Shown one piece after another: positions 7,380 to 14,389 of a stretch of DNA of 22,280 nt (position 1 is its first letter; the number at the start of each line of letters is the position of its first letter). The notes beneath the pieces were generated by a model that worked only from the letters and a program-made list of their open reading frames with translations, did not search any database and had not been told where the DNA came from. Source of the stretch: an uncultured Granulosicoccaceae bacterium (GTDB lineage: Bacteria > Pseudomonadota > Gammaproteobacteria > CALCKW01); the NCBI GenBank assembly GCA_937941555.1, contig CALDHJ010000362.1, positions 1 through 22,280 of the forward strand, read 5' to 3'. A program made the position numbers and the translations under genes.

Positions 7380-8867
7380 ATGTTCAGTCTCCCGTTCAGC
7401 CGCAGCCGACGAGAACGCAGCCGAGGCAGCATCCTGTTCGGCGCCCTGCTGATCTGGGTCGGTATGACAGCGCTGTGGAAAAACGAGGTGCGATTTGACC
7501 TCGTTGGCGCAGCCAAAGACGCGTTCCCGGTCTACAACGCACACAACGTTTATCCCGGCGACAATTTCAGTTTCTCGGGGCGTCTCGATCCCGGGCTGAC
7601 CATTCCCGGTCAATACGTGGCGCCAATGCGCGGTTACATGGCGGTCGAACGCGTTGCCGAAATCTACGCCTGGGACCGCGAGTCGCGCTCGGACGGGCCG
7701 GATCGCTGGACCCTGCGCTGGCAATCACGTCCCGAATCCAACAGCCGCAACGGCCACCTGCAGCAGCGGTTGCAGAGCGCGCAACTGCTGCCGCCAGACT
7801 ACGCACTGAACGACCTGCGAATCGACCCGCAATCCATTCGCTTTGTCGACCCCTACCGGGTCATCAACCCGGGACAACTGCAGTGGCGCGACAGTCGGCT
7901 GCGCCCGGCATCGCACTCCCGCGAGTACTTTCATTTTCCGGCATCCGGCACAACCGCGGGTGGTCCTCAGCTCGGTGACGAACGCCTGTCCTATCGTGCG
8001 ATTCCGGTGCCACCGGTCGCCACCTACTTCGGCCGATTCGACGGCAAACAGGGTGTCGTCGACGACAGCCAACGACGCGACGGGCTGATCAACGACATCA
8101 TTCAGAACGAGGGCATCCTGCACCACCTGGTGTCAGGCGAGCGCGACACCGCACTCGAGAGCATCGCCGCCGATCAGGCGAGGCTCACCCTGATAGTGCG
8201 CCTCGTTGGCACCGTTGCCACTGTGCTCGGCGTGCACCTGCTGTTGGCCAAGGTGTTCGGACTGTTGCTCATGCTGCCGTTCATCGGTGCGCTGGTCGAA
8301 CGCGCGTTGTTCCTCGTGTCCTGCGTGATCGGCGCAGCACTCGCGGGCCTGACCATCGCCACTGGCTACGCGGTGGCACATCCACTTGCGCCGATCGGGT
8401 TGTGCGCGGCCATTGCCGCGGCGATCTACACGCTACGCCAGCGGGCACGCGGCCAATCAAACGCGGCGCGCGAGCAGGTTCAGATTCAATACCGCAGCCA
8501 GCTCACACACAACAGCCTCGCCGAGATCGAATTCATCGAGCTCGCCCGGCTGGCCGCGCTCGACAGCGAGATCGGCGACGGCGAGCGTGCGATGCTCATG
8601 CGCTGGGGACACGAGCGGGGCTGGAGCGCAGAGCGCTGCGAATCCCTGATCGCCAAAGCAGCGGAATCAGACGGCGGTTTCCTGCCGCGCGACAGCACGC
8701 CGGTGATGATCGCTAACCTGGTGCGCATCGCGCTCGCCGACGGCACCCTGAGTTCGCGCGAGCTGGACCGCATCAAAGCCATTGCGCAACGCGCCGACGT
8801 CGACGATCAATTGGTCAACGCCCTGATCCGGCAAACGCAACGCTCCATGACAACCGCGGCACCCTGA
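7380..8867 (+). CDS. TMEM43-like membrane protein with C-terminal TerB-like domain
   Basis: A 495-residue protein. An N-terminal membrane helix (about residues 17-34) is followed by a large soluble part (about 35-255). That part has TMEM43/LUMA-family features, including a MAVERVAEIYAWDRES stretch near residue 80 and GDERLSYRAIPVPPVATYFG near residue 200. A cluster of hydrophobic helices (about 262-346) includes a long run with AKVFGLLLMLPFIGALVER. After a charged linker, a helical acidic domain (about 380-488) carries the TerB pattern, with ALDSEIGDGERAML and IALADGTLSSRELDRI as paired acidic motifs. TMEM43 proteins organise membranes in eukaryotes, and TerB-like domains bind divalent metal and sit at membranes in stress systems. 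The combined function is unknown. The gene diverges from the peroxidase and converges on rlmJ with a 5-base gap. Confidence 0.75.
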   Translation: MFSLPFSRSRRERSRGSILFGALLIWVGMTALWKNEVRFDLVGAAKDAFPVYNAHNVYPGDNFSFSGRLDPGLTIPGQYVAPMRGYMAVERVAEIYAWDRESRSDGPDRWTLRWQSRPESNSRNGHLQQRLQSAQLLPPDYALNDLRIDPQSIRFVDPYRVINPGQLQWRDSRLRPASHSREYFHFPASGTTAGGPQLGDERLSYRAIPVPPVATYFGRFDGKQGVVDDSQRRDGLINDIIQNEGILHHLVSGERDTALESIAADQARLTLIVRLVGTVATVLGVHLLLAKVFGLLLMLPFIGALVERALFLVSCVIGAALAGLTIATGYAVAHPLAPIGLCAAIAAAIYTLRQRARGQSNAAREQVQIQYRSQLTHNSLAEIEFIELARLAALDSEIGDGERAMLMRWGHERGWSAERCESLIAKAAESDGGFLPRDSTPVMIANLVRIALADGTLSSRELDRIKAIAQRADVDDQLVNALIRQTQRSMTTAAP

Positions 8868-8872
8868 CCGCG

Positions 8873-9706
8873 TTACTCCGGCACCAGCACCGCGCAGCGG
8901 CTGTGGCCCGCGCCGTCCCCAAGCGCACCAGCCAGCGTCGGCAATAGCGGCTGCAAGGTGTCGAGCAGCGTCCAGGGTGGGTTGACCACGATCATGCCGG
9001 ACGCGGTCATGCCCTTCGCGTCGGTGTCCGGTGCGATGCCGAGCTCGAACTGCTGCACGTTGCGAAGGCCGCTGTCAGCGACCCGGCGTTCGAGCCGCTC
9101 GACGCGCACTCGCTCCACCACCGGGTACCAGAGCGCATAGGTGCCAGACGGAAATTTGCGGTAGGCACCTGCGATCGCGTCGACCACCCCATCGTAGTCG
9201 GACTTGATCTCGTAGGAGGGGTCTATCAGCACCGCTGCGCGCCGACTCGCAGGCGGCATGAGTGCCTTGAGCTTGGCAAAGCCGTCCTCGCGTGCAACGC
9301 GGATGTTGCAGTACCCCCGCATATTGCCGACCAGCGCCTCGTGATCGGCCGGATGCAGTTCGCAAAGCCAAGCCCGGTCTTGCGGGCGCAGCCAGTGTGC
9401 TGCGATCGCAGGCGACCCCGGGTAGACCGAGAGTGAACTCCAGGTATTGAATGCCTTGACGGTCTCGAGATAGGGCGCGAGCGCCGGCTCATCAGAGCCG
9501 TAGATGCAATCAATGCCAGACTTGTATTCTTGCAGTGACGCCGTCTCGGCCGCGTCGAGCGCGAACAGCCCGCCGCCGCTGTGGGTATCGAGGTAGTCGA
9601 AGGACGCGTCTTTCTTGCCGAGGTGGCGCAGGATCTCGATCAACACCAGGTGTTTGAGGACGTCGGCGTGGTTGCCGGCGTGGAAAGCGTGGCGATAGCT
9701 CAGCAA
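8873..9706 (-). CDS. rlmJ: 23S rRNA (adenine(2030)-N6)-methyltransferase RlmJ
   Basis: A 277-residue protein that aligns along its length with E. coli RlmJ (280 residues), which methylates A2030 of 23S rRNA with SAM. The N-terminus LSYRHAFHAGNHADVLKH is nearly identical to the family. SAM-binding DTHSGGG starts at Asp40, and GMTASGMIVVNPPW lies near the C-terminus. The catalytic motif, DPPY in E. coli at Asp164, is DPSY here (162-165). I chose the TTG at 9706 because it gives exactly the family N-terminus MLSYRH; no ATG or better start lies near. The frame stays open much further upstream, through the divergent iclR gene, but that part is an antisense shadow. Confidence 0.93.
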   Translation of the reverse strand: MLSYRHAFHAGNHADVLKHLVLIEILRHLGKKDASFDYLDTHSGGGLFALDAAETASLQEYKSGIDCIYGSDEPALAPYLETVKAFNTWSSLSVYPGSPAIAAHWLRPQDRAWLCELHPADHEALVGNMRGYCNIRVAREDGFAKLKALMPPASRRAAVLIDPSYEIKSDYDGVVDAIAGAYRKFPSGTYALWYPVVERVRVERLERRVADSGLRNVQQFELGIAPDTDAKGMTASGMIVVNPPWTLLDTLQPLLPTLAGALGDGAGHSRCAVLVPE

Positions 9707-9801
9707 GCGACGGTACTCGGGTGCGGAATCGAGCGGCGCATTGTCCCACGCGCACCGGCTGCGAGTGCAGCAACGAAGTAATAAGTACGCGTTCGACACG
9801 C

Positions 9802-9831
9802 TTGAACTCGACGATAGATCGGTATCATACT
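9802..9831 (+). promoter_or_regulatory. Candidate promoter of the IclR gene
   Basis: TTGAAC (9802-9807) and CATACT (9826-9831) are separated by 18 bases and each matches the sigma-70 consensus at 4 of 6 positions. An alternative -10, TATCAT at 9823-9828, would have a 15-base spacer. The start codon lies at 9869, leaving about 30 leader bases. The region is visibly richer in A and T than the flanking genes. Confidence 0.4.
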
Positions 9832-9848
9832 GCGAGAACGGGTCTCGC
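9832..9848. promoter_or_regulatory. 17-base inverted repeat, candidate IclR operator
   Basis: GCGAGA (9832-9837) and TCTCGC (9843-9848) are perfect arms around ACGGG. The repeat lies directly after the proposed -10 and 20 bases before the iclR start. A second palindrome, CCATATGG (9848-9855), abuts it. IclR-type regulators bind palindromes of about this size and often control their own gene, so autoregulation is a reasonable inference; no binding evidence exists. Confidence 0.4.
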
Positions 9849-9868
9849 CATATGGAATATAGTGCCGG

Positions 9869-10699
9869 ATGCACCTGGACCGCCTCACCGCCATTCTGGA
9901 AATCGTCGCCGTCGCCGGACGGCCGGTGACGGTCGCCGAGGTGCAGAGAGTGGCCGGGCTGCCCAAACCCACCTGCTACCGATTGATCCAGCAGCTGTGT
10001 GATCAACACCTGATCGAACAGCCCACCGAAGACGGGCGCTACGTGATCGGCGAGCGCCTGATTCGCATCGCCTTGCTCGGCAAGTCCGATGTCGACGTGC
10101 GGCGCTGCGCCGCGCCAGTGTTGCGCCAGGCCGCCACCGCCTTTAACGAAACCGTGTGCCTCGCGCGGTTTCGCAACAGCAAGGTCGAGATCATCCACGT
10201 CGAGACACCGGACGACCCGACCCGCGCCTACATCCATCCCGGCCTCGGCGAGCGCCCGCTGCACGCCTGCTCCTGCTCCAAGGCGATTGCCGCGCACACC
10301 GAGCCCGCGTTTCAGGACAGCATCCTGCGCGGCAGCCTCAAGGCCTACACCGAACACACCAAAACGTCTGCCGCCGCGCTCAAACGCGAATTCAAGCAGA
10401 TTCGCGCGCAAGGCTACGCCGACTGCGATCAGGAGATCGACATCGGTATTGCAAGCGTGGCCGCCCCGGTGTCGATCGGGTCGATCGGCGCGACTTTCAG
10501 CGTGACAACGGTCGGCCCCATTCGCCGCTTTGACACCGCTACGCGCCAACAGACAGGGCAACAACTCATCCGCGTCGCTGACAAGATCAGCGGTGCAATT
10601 CAACTGTGCAATGTGGCCGAGGTGTCGCACCACACCCCGCCCGAACCCCAAGCCCGCGCACGCCACGCCGGCAAACACCCCCAGGGAGACAGACCATGA
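9869..10699 (+). CDS. IclR-family transcriptional regulator
   Basis: A 276-residue regulator, slightly longer than usual because of a ~25-residue polar, Pro/His-rich tail. The N-terminal winged helix-turn-helix (about residues 5-60) contains VTVAEVQRVAGLPKPTCYRLI. The GAF-like effector domain (about 75-250) shows NETVCLARF, GERPLHACSCSKAIAA and the late ASVAAPVSIG motif, where small ligands bind in this family. The segment usually rich in small residues before GKA carries two cysteines here (Cys134 and Cys136), which could react with a thiol or electrophile; that is inference. Its stop overlaps the SBP56 start (ATGA at 10696), so regulator and enzyme are co-translated and the enzyme is its most likely target. 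Confidence 0.88.
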   Translation: MHLDRLTAILEIVAVAGRPVTVAEVQRVAGLPKPTCYRLIQQLCDQHLIEQPTEDGRYVIGERLIRIALLGKSDVDVRRCAAPVLRQAATAFNETVCLARFRNSKVEIIHVETPDDPTRAYIHPGLGERPLHACSCSKAIAAHTEPAFQDSILRGSLKAYTEHTKTSAAALKREFKQIRAQGYADCDQEIDIGIASVAAPVSIGSIGATFSVTTVGPIRRFDTATRQQTGQQLIRVADKISGAIQLCNVAEVSHHTPPEPQARARHAGKHPQGDRP

Positions 10700-12096
10700 C
10701 CATGCGACCGGACCCGACCTTCCACGCCTCACCCAAGCTCGCGATGCAGGCGCCCGCCGAAAAATTCGGCTTCACCATCATGCTCAGCCCCGACGGCAAG
10801 AAGTCGGACGGCATCGCCGTCGTCGACCTCGACCCCGAGTCGTCGAAGTACGGCAAGATTGTCCACAAGGTGATCGTGCCCACCAAGGGCGATGAGTTTC
10901 ATCACTTCGGCTGGAATGCCTGCTCGTCGGCGCTGTCGCCGATGTCGGGTCACGCTTTTCTCGAGCGCCGTTATCTGATCGTGCCGGGCATTCGCTCATC
11001 GCGCATCTACATCATCGACGTCAAAGAACCGCTCAAGGCCAAGATTCACCATATCGTCGAGCCCGAGGAGATCTTCGCGAAGACCGGCTACTCGCGCCCA
11101 CACACCATCCACTGTGGCCCCGAGGGCATCTATGTCTCGACCCTCGGCGGCGGCGGCGAAGACGGCACCGACGGCCCGCCCGGCATTTTCATCATGGACT
11201 GCGAGACCTTCGAGGTCATCGGGCGCTATGAAATGGACCGCGGCAAACAGGACAAGCACTACGACTTCTGGTGGAACCTGCCGCAGGACTACATGGTGAG
11301 TTCCGAGTGGGGGTTGCCACCACAGTTTGAAAACGGCGTGGTCCCCGACGACCTGCTCTCGAACAAATACGGCCACTCGATCCACTTCTGGGACTTGCGT
11401 GCGCGCAAGAACATCCAGACCATCGATTTCGGAGAGAACTACCAGATGGCGCTCGAAGTGCGCCCGGCACACGACCCGACCAAGTCCTACGGATTTTGCG
11501 GTGTCGTGGTCGACACCACCAATTTGCAAGGCGCGATCTTCACCTGGTGGCGCGACGCAAAAGGCAAGTGGAAAGCCAAGAAGACCATCACCATCGACCC
11601 GGTCCCGGCCGACGCCGACGACCTGCCGCCGCTGTTGAAGGGCTTTGGCGCAGTGCCACCGCTCGTCACCGATATCGACCTGAGCCTCGACGACAAATAC
11701 CTCTACGTCGCCTGTTGGGGTCTTGGCGAGATGCACCAGTACGATGTGTCCGACCCCATGAAGCCCAAACTCGCGGGCAAAGTGGAGCTCGGCGGCATCG
11801 TCGCCAAACACAAACACGCCAACGGCAAAGACTTCGCCTACGGCCCGCAGATGGTCGAGATCAGCCGCGACGGCAAGCGCGTCTATTGGACCAACTCGCT
11901 CTACTCGACCTGGGACGACCAATTCTACCCCGACGACGAGGGCGGACAGATGGTCATGGCGCGCGTTGGCGACGAAGGCGGCTTCGAACTCGACAAGGAC
12001 TTCTACATCAACTTCCCGAAAGGTTACCGCAGCCACCAGATCCGGCTCGAAGGCGGCGACTGTTCAACCGACAGCTTCTGCTACCCATCGGTCTAG
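10696..12096 (+). CDS. Selenium-binding protein (SBP56) / methanethiol oxidase family
   Basis: A 466-residue protein close in length to human SELENBP1 (472). The conserved EFHHFGWNACSS is at residues 67-78; Cys76 matches human Cys57, the reported selenium site. RPHTIHCGPEGIYVSTLG, KYGHSIHFWDL and WGLGEMHQYDV follow, and GGDCSTDSFC lies near the C-terminus. Family enzymes use copper to oxidise methanethiol to formaldehyde, hydrogen sulfide and hydrogen peroxide. Unlike the periplasmic bacterial methanethiol oxidase described from Hyphomicrobium, no signal peptide is visible, so this form looks cytosolic. The start at 10696 is set by CAGGGAGACAGACC before the ATG and by the ATGA overlap with iclR; a longer frame from 10606 lies within iclR and is unlikely. 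The membrane-protein gene begins 3 bases after its stop. Confidence 0.9.
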   Translation: MTMRPDPTFHASPKLAMQAPAEKFGFTIMLSPDGKKSDGIAVVDLDPESSKYGKIVHKVIVPTKGDEFHHFGWNACSSALSPMSGHAFLERRYLIVPGIRSSRIYIIDVKEPLKAKIHHIVEPEEIFAKTGYSRPHTIHCGPEGIYVSTLGGGGEDGTDGPPGIFIMDCETFEVIGRYEMDRGKQDKHYDFWWNLPQDYMVSSEWGLPPQFENGVVPDDLLSNKYGHSIHFWDLRARKNIQTIDFGENYQMALEVRPAHDPTKSYGFCGVVVDTTNLQGAIFTWWRDAKGKWKAKKTITIDPVPADADDLPPLLKGFGAVPPLVTDIDLSLDDKYLYVACWGLGEMHQYDVSDPMKPKLAGKVELGGIVAKHKHANGKDFAYGPQMVEISRDGKRVYWTNSLYSTWDDQFYPDDEGGQMVMARVGDEGGFELDKDFYINFPKGYRSHQIRLEGGDCSTDSFCYPSV

Positions 12097-12099
12097 CGA

Positions 12100-12771
12100 T
12101 TGGAACCGACCTCTCTGACGGCCCTCTGGTGGGCCGTCATCATCTCGGGCCTGTACCACGGCATCAACCCGGGCATGGGCTGGCCGCTGAGTGTCACAGC
12201 TGCGTTAATGGAGAAAAAGGCCAGCGCCCTGCCCCGGGCGCTGGGCCTGCTCGCGCTCGGCCATCTACTCGCCATGCTCGCGATCCTGCTGCCCTTCTCC
12301 GCCCTGGCGGTTCTCGTCACCTGGGAGCGCGAGATCCGCATCGGGGCCGGGCTGCTCGTGATCGCGATGGGGGTCTATCTCTGCATCAACCGCCGCCACC
12401 CGCGCTTTCTCGCGCGCGTGCACCCGGCGCGGCTCGCGCTCTGGTCCTTTCTCGCCGCCATGGCCCACGGCGCGGGGCTGATGCTCGTGCCGATCTACCT
12501 CGGCCTCTGCGCTATAGACGAACTCGAGGGCGGCCACCTCGCAGCACAACTGCTGATGAACGGCAGCCTCAGCATCGCGCTGACCGTCGCTGTCGCTCAC
12601 ACCCTGGCCATGACCCTCGCCGGCGGCATCATCGCCATCGGCGTCTACAAATGGCTCGGCCTGACATTCGTGTCAAAGACCTGGTTCAACCTCGACCTCG
12701 TGTGGGCACTCAGCCTGATCGCGGTGGGCGTGTTCGGCGTGTATTCCGCGTGGTTCTCATCGCACCCGTGA
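12100..12771 (+). CDS. Polytopic membrane protein with intramembrane histidines, SBP56-linked
   Basis: A 223-residue, strongly hydrophobic protein with about six helices and short loops, starting at a TTG 3 bases after the SBP56 stop. Four helices carry histidines in small-residue settings: YHGINPGMGW (His20), LGHLLAM (His55), AHGAGLM (His123) and AHTLAMT (His167). The first and third look like related halves, suggesting an internal repeat. Such histidines recall HupE/UreJ and NiCoT/RcnA-type metal permeases, but the exact HX4DH signature of nickel transporters is missing, so no family is assigned. Position makes it the third gene of the iclR-SBP56 transcript. Metal (perhaps copper) supply to SBP56, or export of a product such as sulfide, are hypotheses. 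No ATG start is available. Confidence 0.7.
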   Translation: MEPTSLTALWWAVIISGLYHGINPGMGWPLSVTAALMEKKASALPRALGLLALGHLLAMLAILLPFSALAVLVTWEREIRIGAGLLVIAMGVYLCINRRHPRFLARVHPARLALWSFLAAMAHGAGLMLVPIYLGLCAIDELEGGHLAAQLLMNGSLSIALTVAVAHTLAMTLAGGIIAIGVYKWLGLTFVSKTWFNLDLVWALSLIAVGVFGVYSAWFSSHP

Positions 12772-12912
12772 GACTGCAATGCCTAACCCTGGCAGGAAAA
12801 AGTGTCGCTGGCGTCTGGCTTCTATTCGTATCGACTCTGAGCGATTCTTATTCGGTCAGCGATGTCAGTCTCTAACGAGCCGCCCGACTACAGTTGATCG
12901 CCAACGCCATAT
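12772..12912. other. Convergent intergenic spacer, no feature seen
   Basis: This 141-base stretch separates the converging membrane-protein and PII-like genes. It is less GC-rich than its neighbours. I found no T-tailed hairpin, no gene and no repeat in it. Plus-strand frames through it are shadows extending from antisense of the PII-like gene. Confidence 0.4.
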
Positions 12913-13224
12913 TCAAAACCGCTCAGCCCGCACCACATCGCAATCGGTGATGCTGACCACGCCTATATGCCGCTCGACCACATCGAACACGGCGTCGAGC
13001 ATGGCGTCGAGTCGTTCGGTGCGCAGGATGCAGACGATGGCGACCATGCCGCCTGCGCTCGAGACCTGCCCCTCACGGGTCCAGCGGCCGCTTTGGCCGC
13101 TGCCGCCGAGCACGGGCAGGACGGTGTAGCCGGTGACGCCGGAGCGGTCGAGTACGTTGGTCAGGCGGCTTTCCATCGGTGCCTCGATGATGATTTCAAC
13201 GCGTTTGGCGCGGGTGGTGTGCAT
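12913..13224 (-). CDS. PII-like signalling protein paired with SbtA (SbtB/CPII type)
   Basis: A 103-residue ferredoxin-fold protein of the PII superfamily. The pattern RVEIIIEAPMESRLTNVL, then GVTGYTVLPVLGGSGQSGRW, matches the first strand-helix and T-loop base of PII-like proteins found with bicarbonate transporters. The T-loop is shorter than in GlnB/GlnK, and the uridylylated tyrosine context is lacking. The C-terminal CGPxGC redox motif of cyanobacterial SbtB is absent. SbtB binds cAMP, AMP or ADP and gates SbtA; the same role is inferred here. A strong AGGAGG at 13233-13238 (minus strand), inside the end of sbtA and 8 bases before the ATG, sets the start. The gene follows sbtA after 4 bases. 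Confidence 0.8.
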   Translation of the reverse strand: MHTTRAKRVEIIIEAPMESRLTNVLDRSGVTGYTVLPVLGGSGQSGRWTREGQVSSAGGMVAIVCILRTERLDAMLDAVFDVVERHIGVVSITDCDVVRAERF

Positions 13225-13228
13225 GCGG

Positions 13229-14221
13229 TCAGCCTCCTACGGCCCGTGCGACGCTCAGGTACAGCGGGATGCCGACCGTGAGGTTGAACGGAAAGGTGAT
13301 GCCCAGCGACATCGTGAGGTAAATCGACGGGTTGGCCTCAGGCAGGGCCACGCGCATCGCGGCCGGCACCGCAATGTACGAAGCTGACGCGCTGAGGGTC
13401 ATGAGCAGCAGGGTGCCGCCGACCGAGAGCCCGACGAGCGACGCGCCCAACAGCCCTGCGCCCGCCCCAACCACCGGCATCAGCAGACCGAATCCGATCA
13501 GCCCCGGTCGCAGGTGTTTGGCGCTGCTGCGCAGGCCACGGCCCGCCACCAGGCCCATGTCGAGCAGGAAGAGGCACAACACGCCTTTGAACGGGGACAC
13601 GACAAAACTTTCGATTTCGACCAGGCCGTCTTCGCCTGTGATGTAGCCGATGAGGAATGACCCGATCAGCAACACGATCGAGCCGTTGAGCAGGATCTCG
13701 CGCAGCAGGCCCTGGCGATCGCGCGCGTCCACTGGGTTACCAGTGTCGGCAGAGAAACGCGCGGCGATCCACAGCGCCGAGAGTATCGCCGGCGCCTCCA
13801 TGATGGCCGCCACCGCAACCAGGTAGCCTTCGCTCGCGATGCCGGCCGACTCCAGCACCGAGGTCGCCGCGACAAAGGTCACGATCGAGATTGACCCGTA
13901 GTGGCCTGCGACAGCGGCCGCATCGACGACACTGAGCCCTGTCGTGACCCGCAGCATGGCGAAGGCGACAAACGGCAGACTGAACGACAACACCGTGCCG
14001 GCGAGCATGCTCGCGACCAGATCGCCGTCAACGCCGTGACCGCTGACGCTGACGCCCCCTTTGAACCCGATGGCGAAAAGCAGGTACAGCGAGAGGGTTT
14101 TGGCCGCCGCTTCGGGGATCGTGAGATCGGACCTTGCGAGCGCCGCCAACACACCAAGCGCAAAAAAGAGAATCAGGGGCGACAGCAGGTTGTCTGCTGC
14201 GAGCGTCAACACGGTATCCAC
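13229..14221 (-). CDS. sbtA: SbtA-type sodium-dependent bicarbonate transporter
   Basis: A 330-residue membrane protein with about ten hydrophobic segments in two halves, as in SbtA. Diagnostic stretches are LLSPLILFFALGVLAALARSD with TIPEAAAKTLSLYLLFAIGFKGG, then VAGHYGSISIVTF with AIMEAPAI, and in the second half LDMGLVAGRGL, LSASASYIAVPAAMR and ITFPFNLTVGIPLY. SbtA imports bicarbonate with sodium across the inner membrane. I prefer the GTG at 14221, preceded by GAGAGAA on the minus strand, because it places the first helix where family proteins have it; a TTG at 14296 would add 25 unlike residues. The PII-like gene follows immediately, and a beta-carbonic anhydrase diverges upstream. Confidence 0.88.
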   Translation of the reverse strand: MDTVLTLAADNLLSPLILFFALGVLAALARSDLTIPEAAAKTLSLYLLFAIGFKGGVSVSGHGVDGDLVASMLAGTVLSFSLPFVAFAMLRVTTGLSVVDAAAVAGHYGSISIVTFVAATSVLESAGIASEGYLVAVAAIMEAPAILSALWIAARFSADTGNPVDARDRQGLLREILLNGSIVLLIGSFLIGYITGEDGLVEIESFVVSPFKGVLCLFLLDMGLVAGRGLRSSAKHLRPGLIGFGLLMPVVGAGAGLLGASLVGLSVGGTLLLMTLSASASYIAVPAAMRVALPEANPSIYLTMSLGITFPFNLTVGIPLYLSVARAVGG

Positions 14222-14329
14222 TGCAGGGGCATTCTCTCGGCGGAAGTCAGGCGGCCAGCTCCACACGCCGCCGCCCGTCAGCTTAACGCACGGCAACCCT
14301 CATAACGGCCTCCAGTGGGCGCGGCCGTG

Positions 14330-14358
14330 TCGACGCTACCCGGCTCAGACGCTACCAT
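14330..14358 (+). promoter_or_regulatory. Candidate promoter of the carbonic anhydrase gene
   Basis: TCGACG (14330-14335) and TACCAT (14353-14358) are separated by 17 bases; each matches the sigma-70 consensus at 4 of 6 positions. The implied start leaves about 25 leader bases before the ATG at 14390. The 168-base spacer 14222-14389 must also hold the sbtA promoter in the other direction, which I could not place. Confidence 0.3.
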
Positions 14359-14389
14359 TTGTCGGACTTTCCACTGCGACTGCACGGTC

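Noticed and set aside
6146..7498. 450-codon plus-strand open frame opposite the haem peroxidase
   Set aside because: The peroxidase on the minus strand has full catalytic motifs and a signal peptide. The plus-strand product resembles no protein and runs into the TMEM43 gene.
9707..10732. Long minus-strand open frame continuing upstream of rlmJ through the whole iclR gene
   Set aside because: It is antisense to a clear IclR protein, has no domain likeness, and RlmJ has its family N-terminus at the TTG at 9706. Open antisense frames are common in GC-rich DNA.
11496..12875. 459-codon plus-strand frame across SBP56 and the membrane-protein gene
   Set aside because: The product is Arg/His/Pro-rich, as expected for a shifted frame of GC-rich DNA, and it overlaps two genes with recognisable sequences.
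12772..12912. Possible small gene or RNA in the spacer before the PII-like gene
   Set aside because: No start with a ribosome site, no conserved-looking frame and no stable hairpin could be found by eye.
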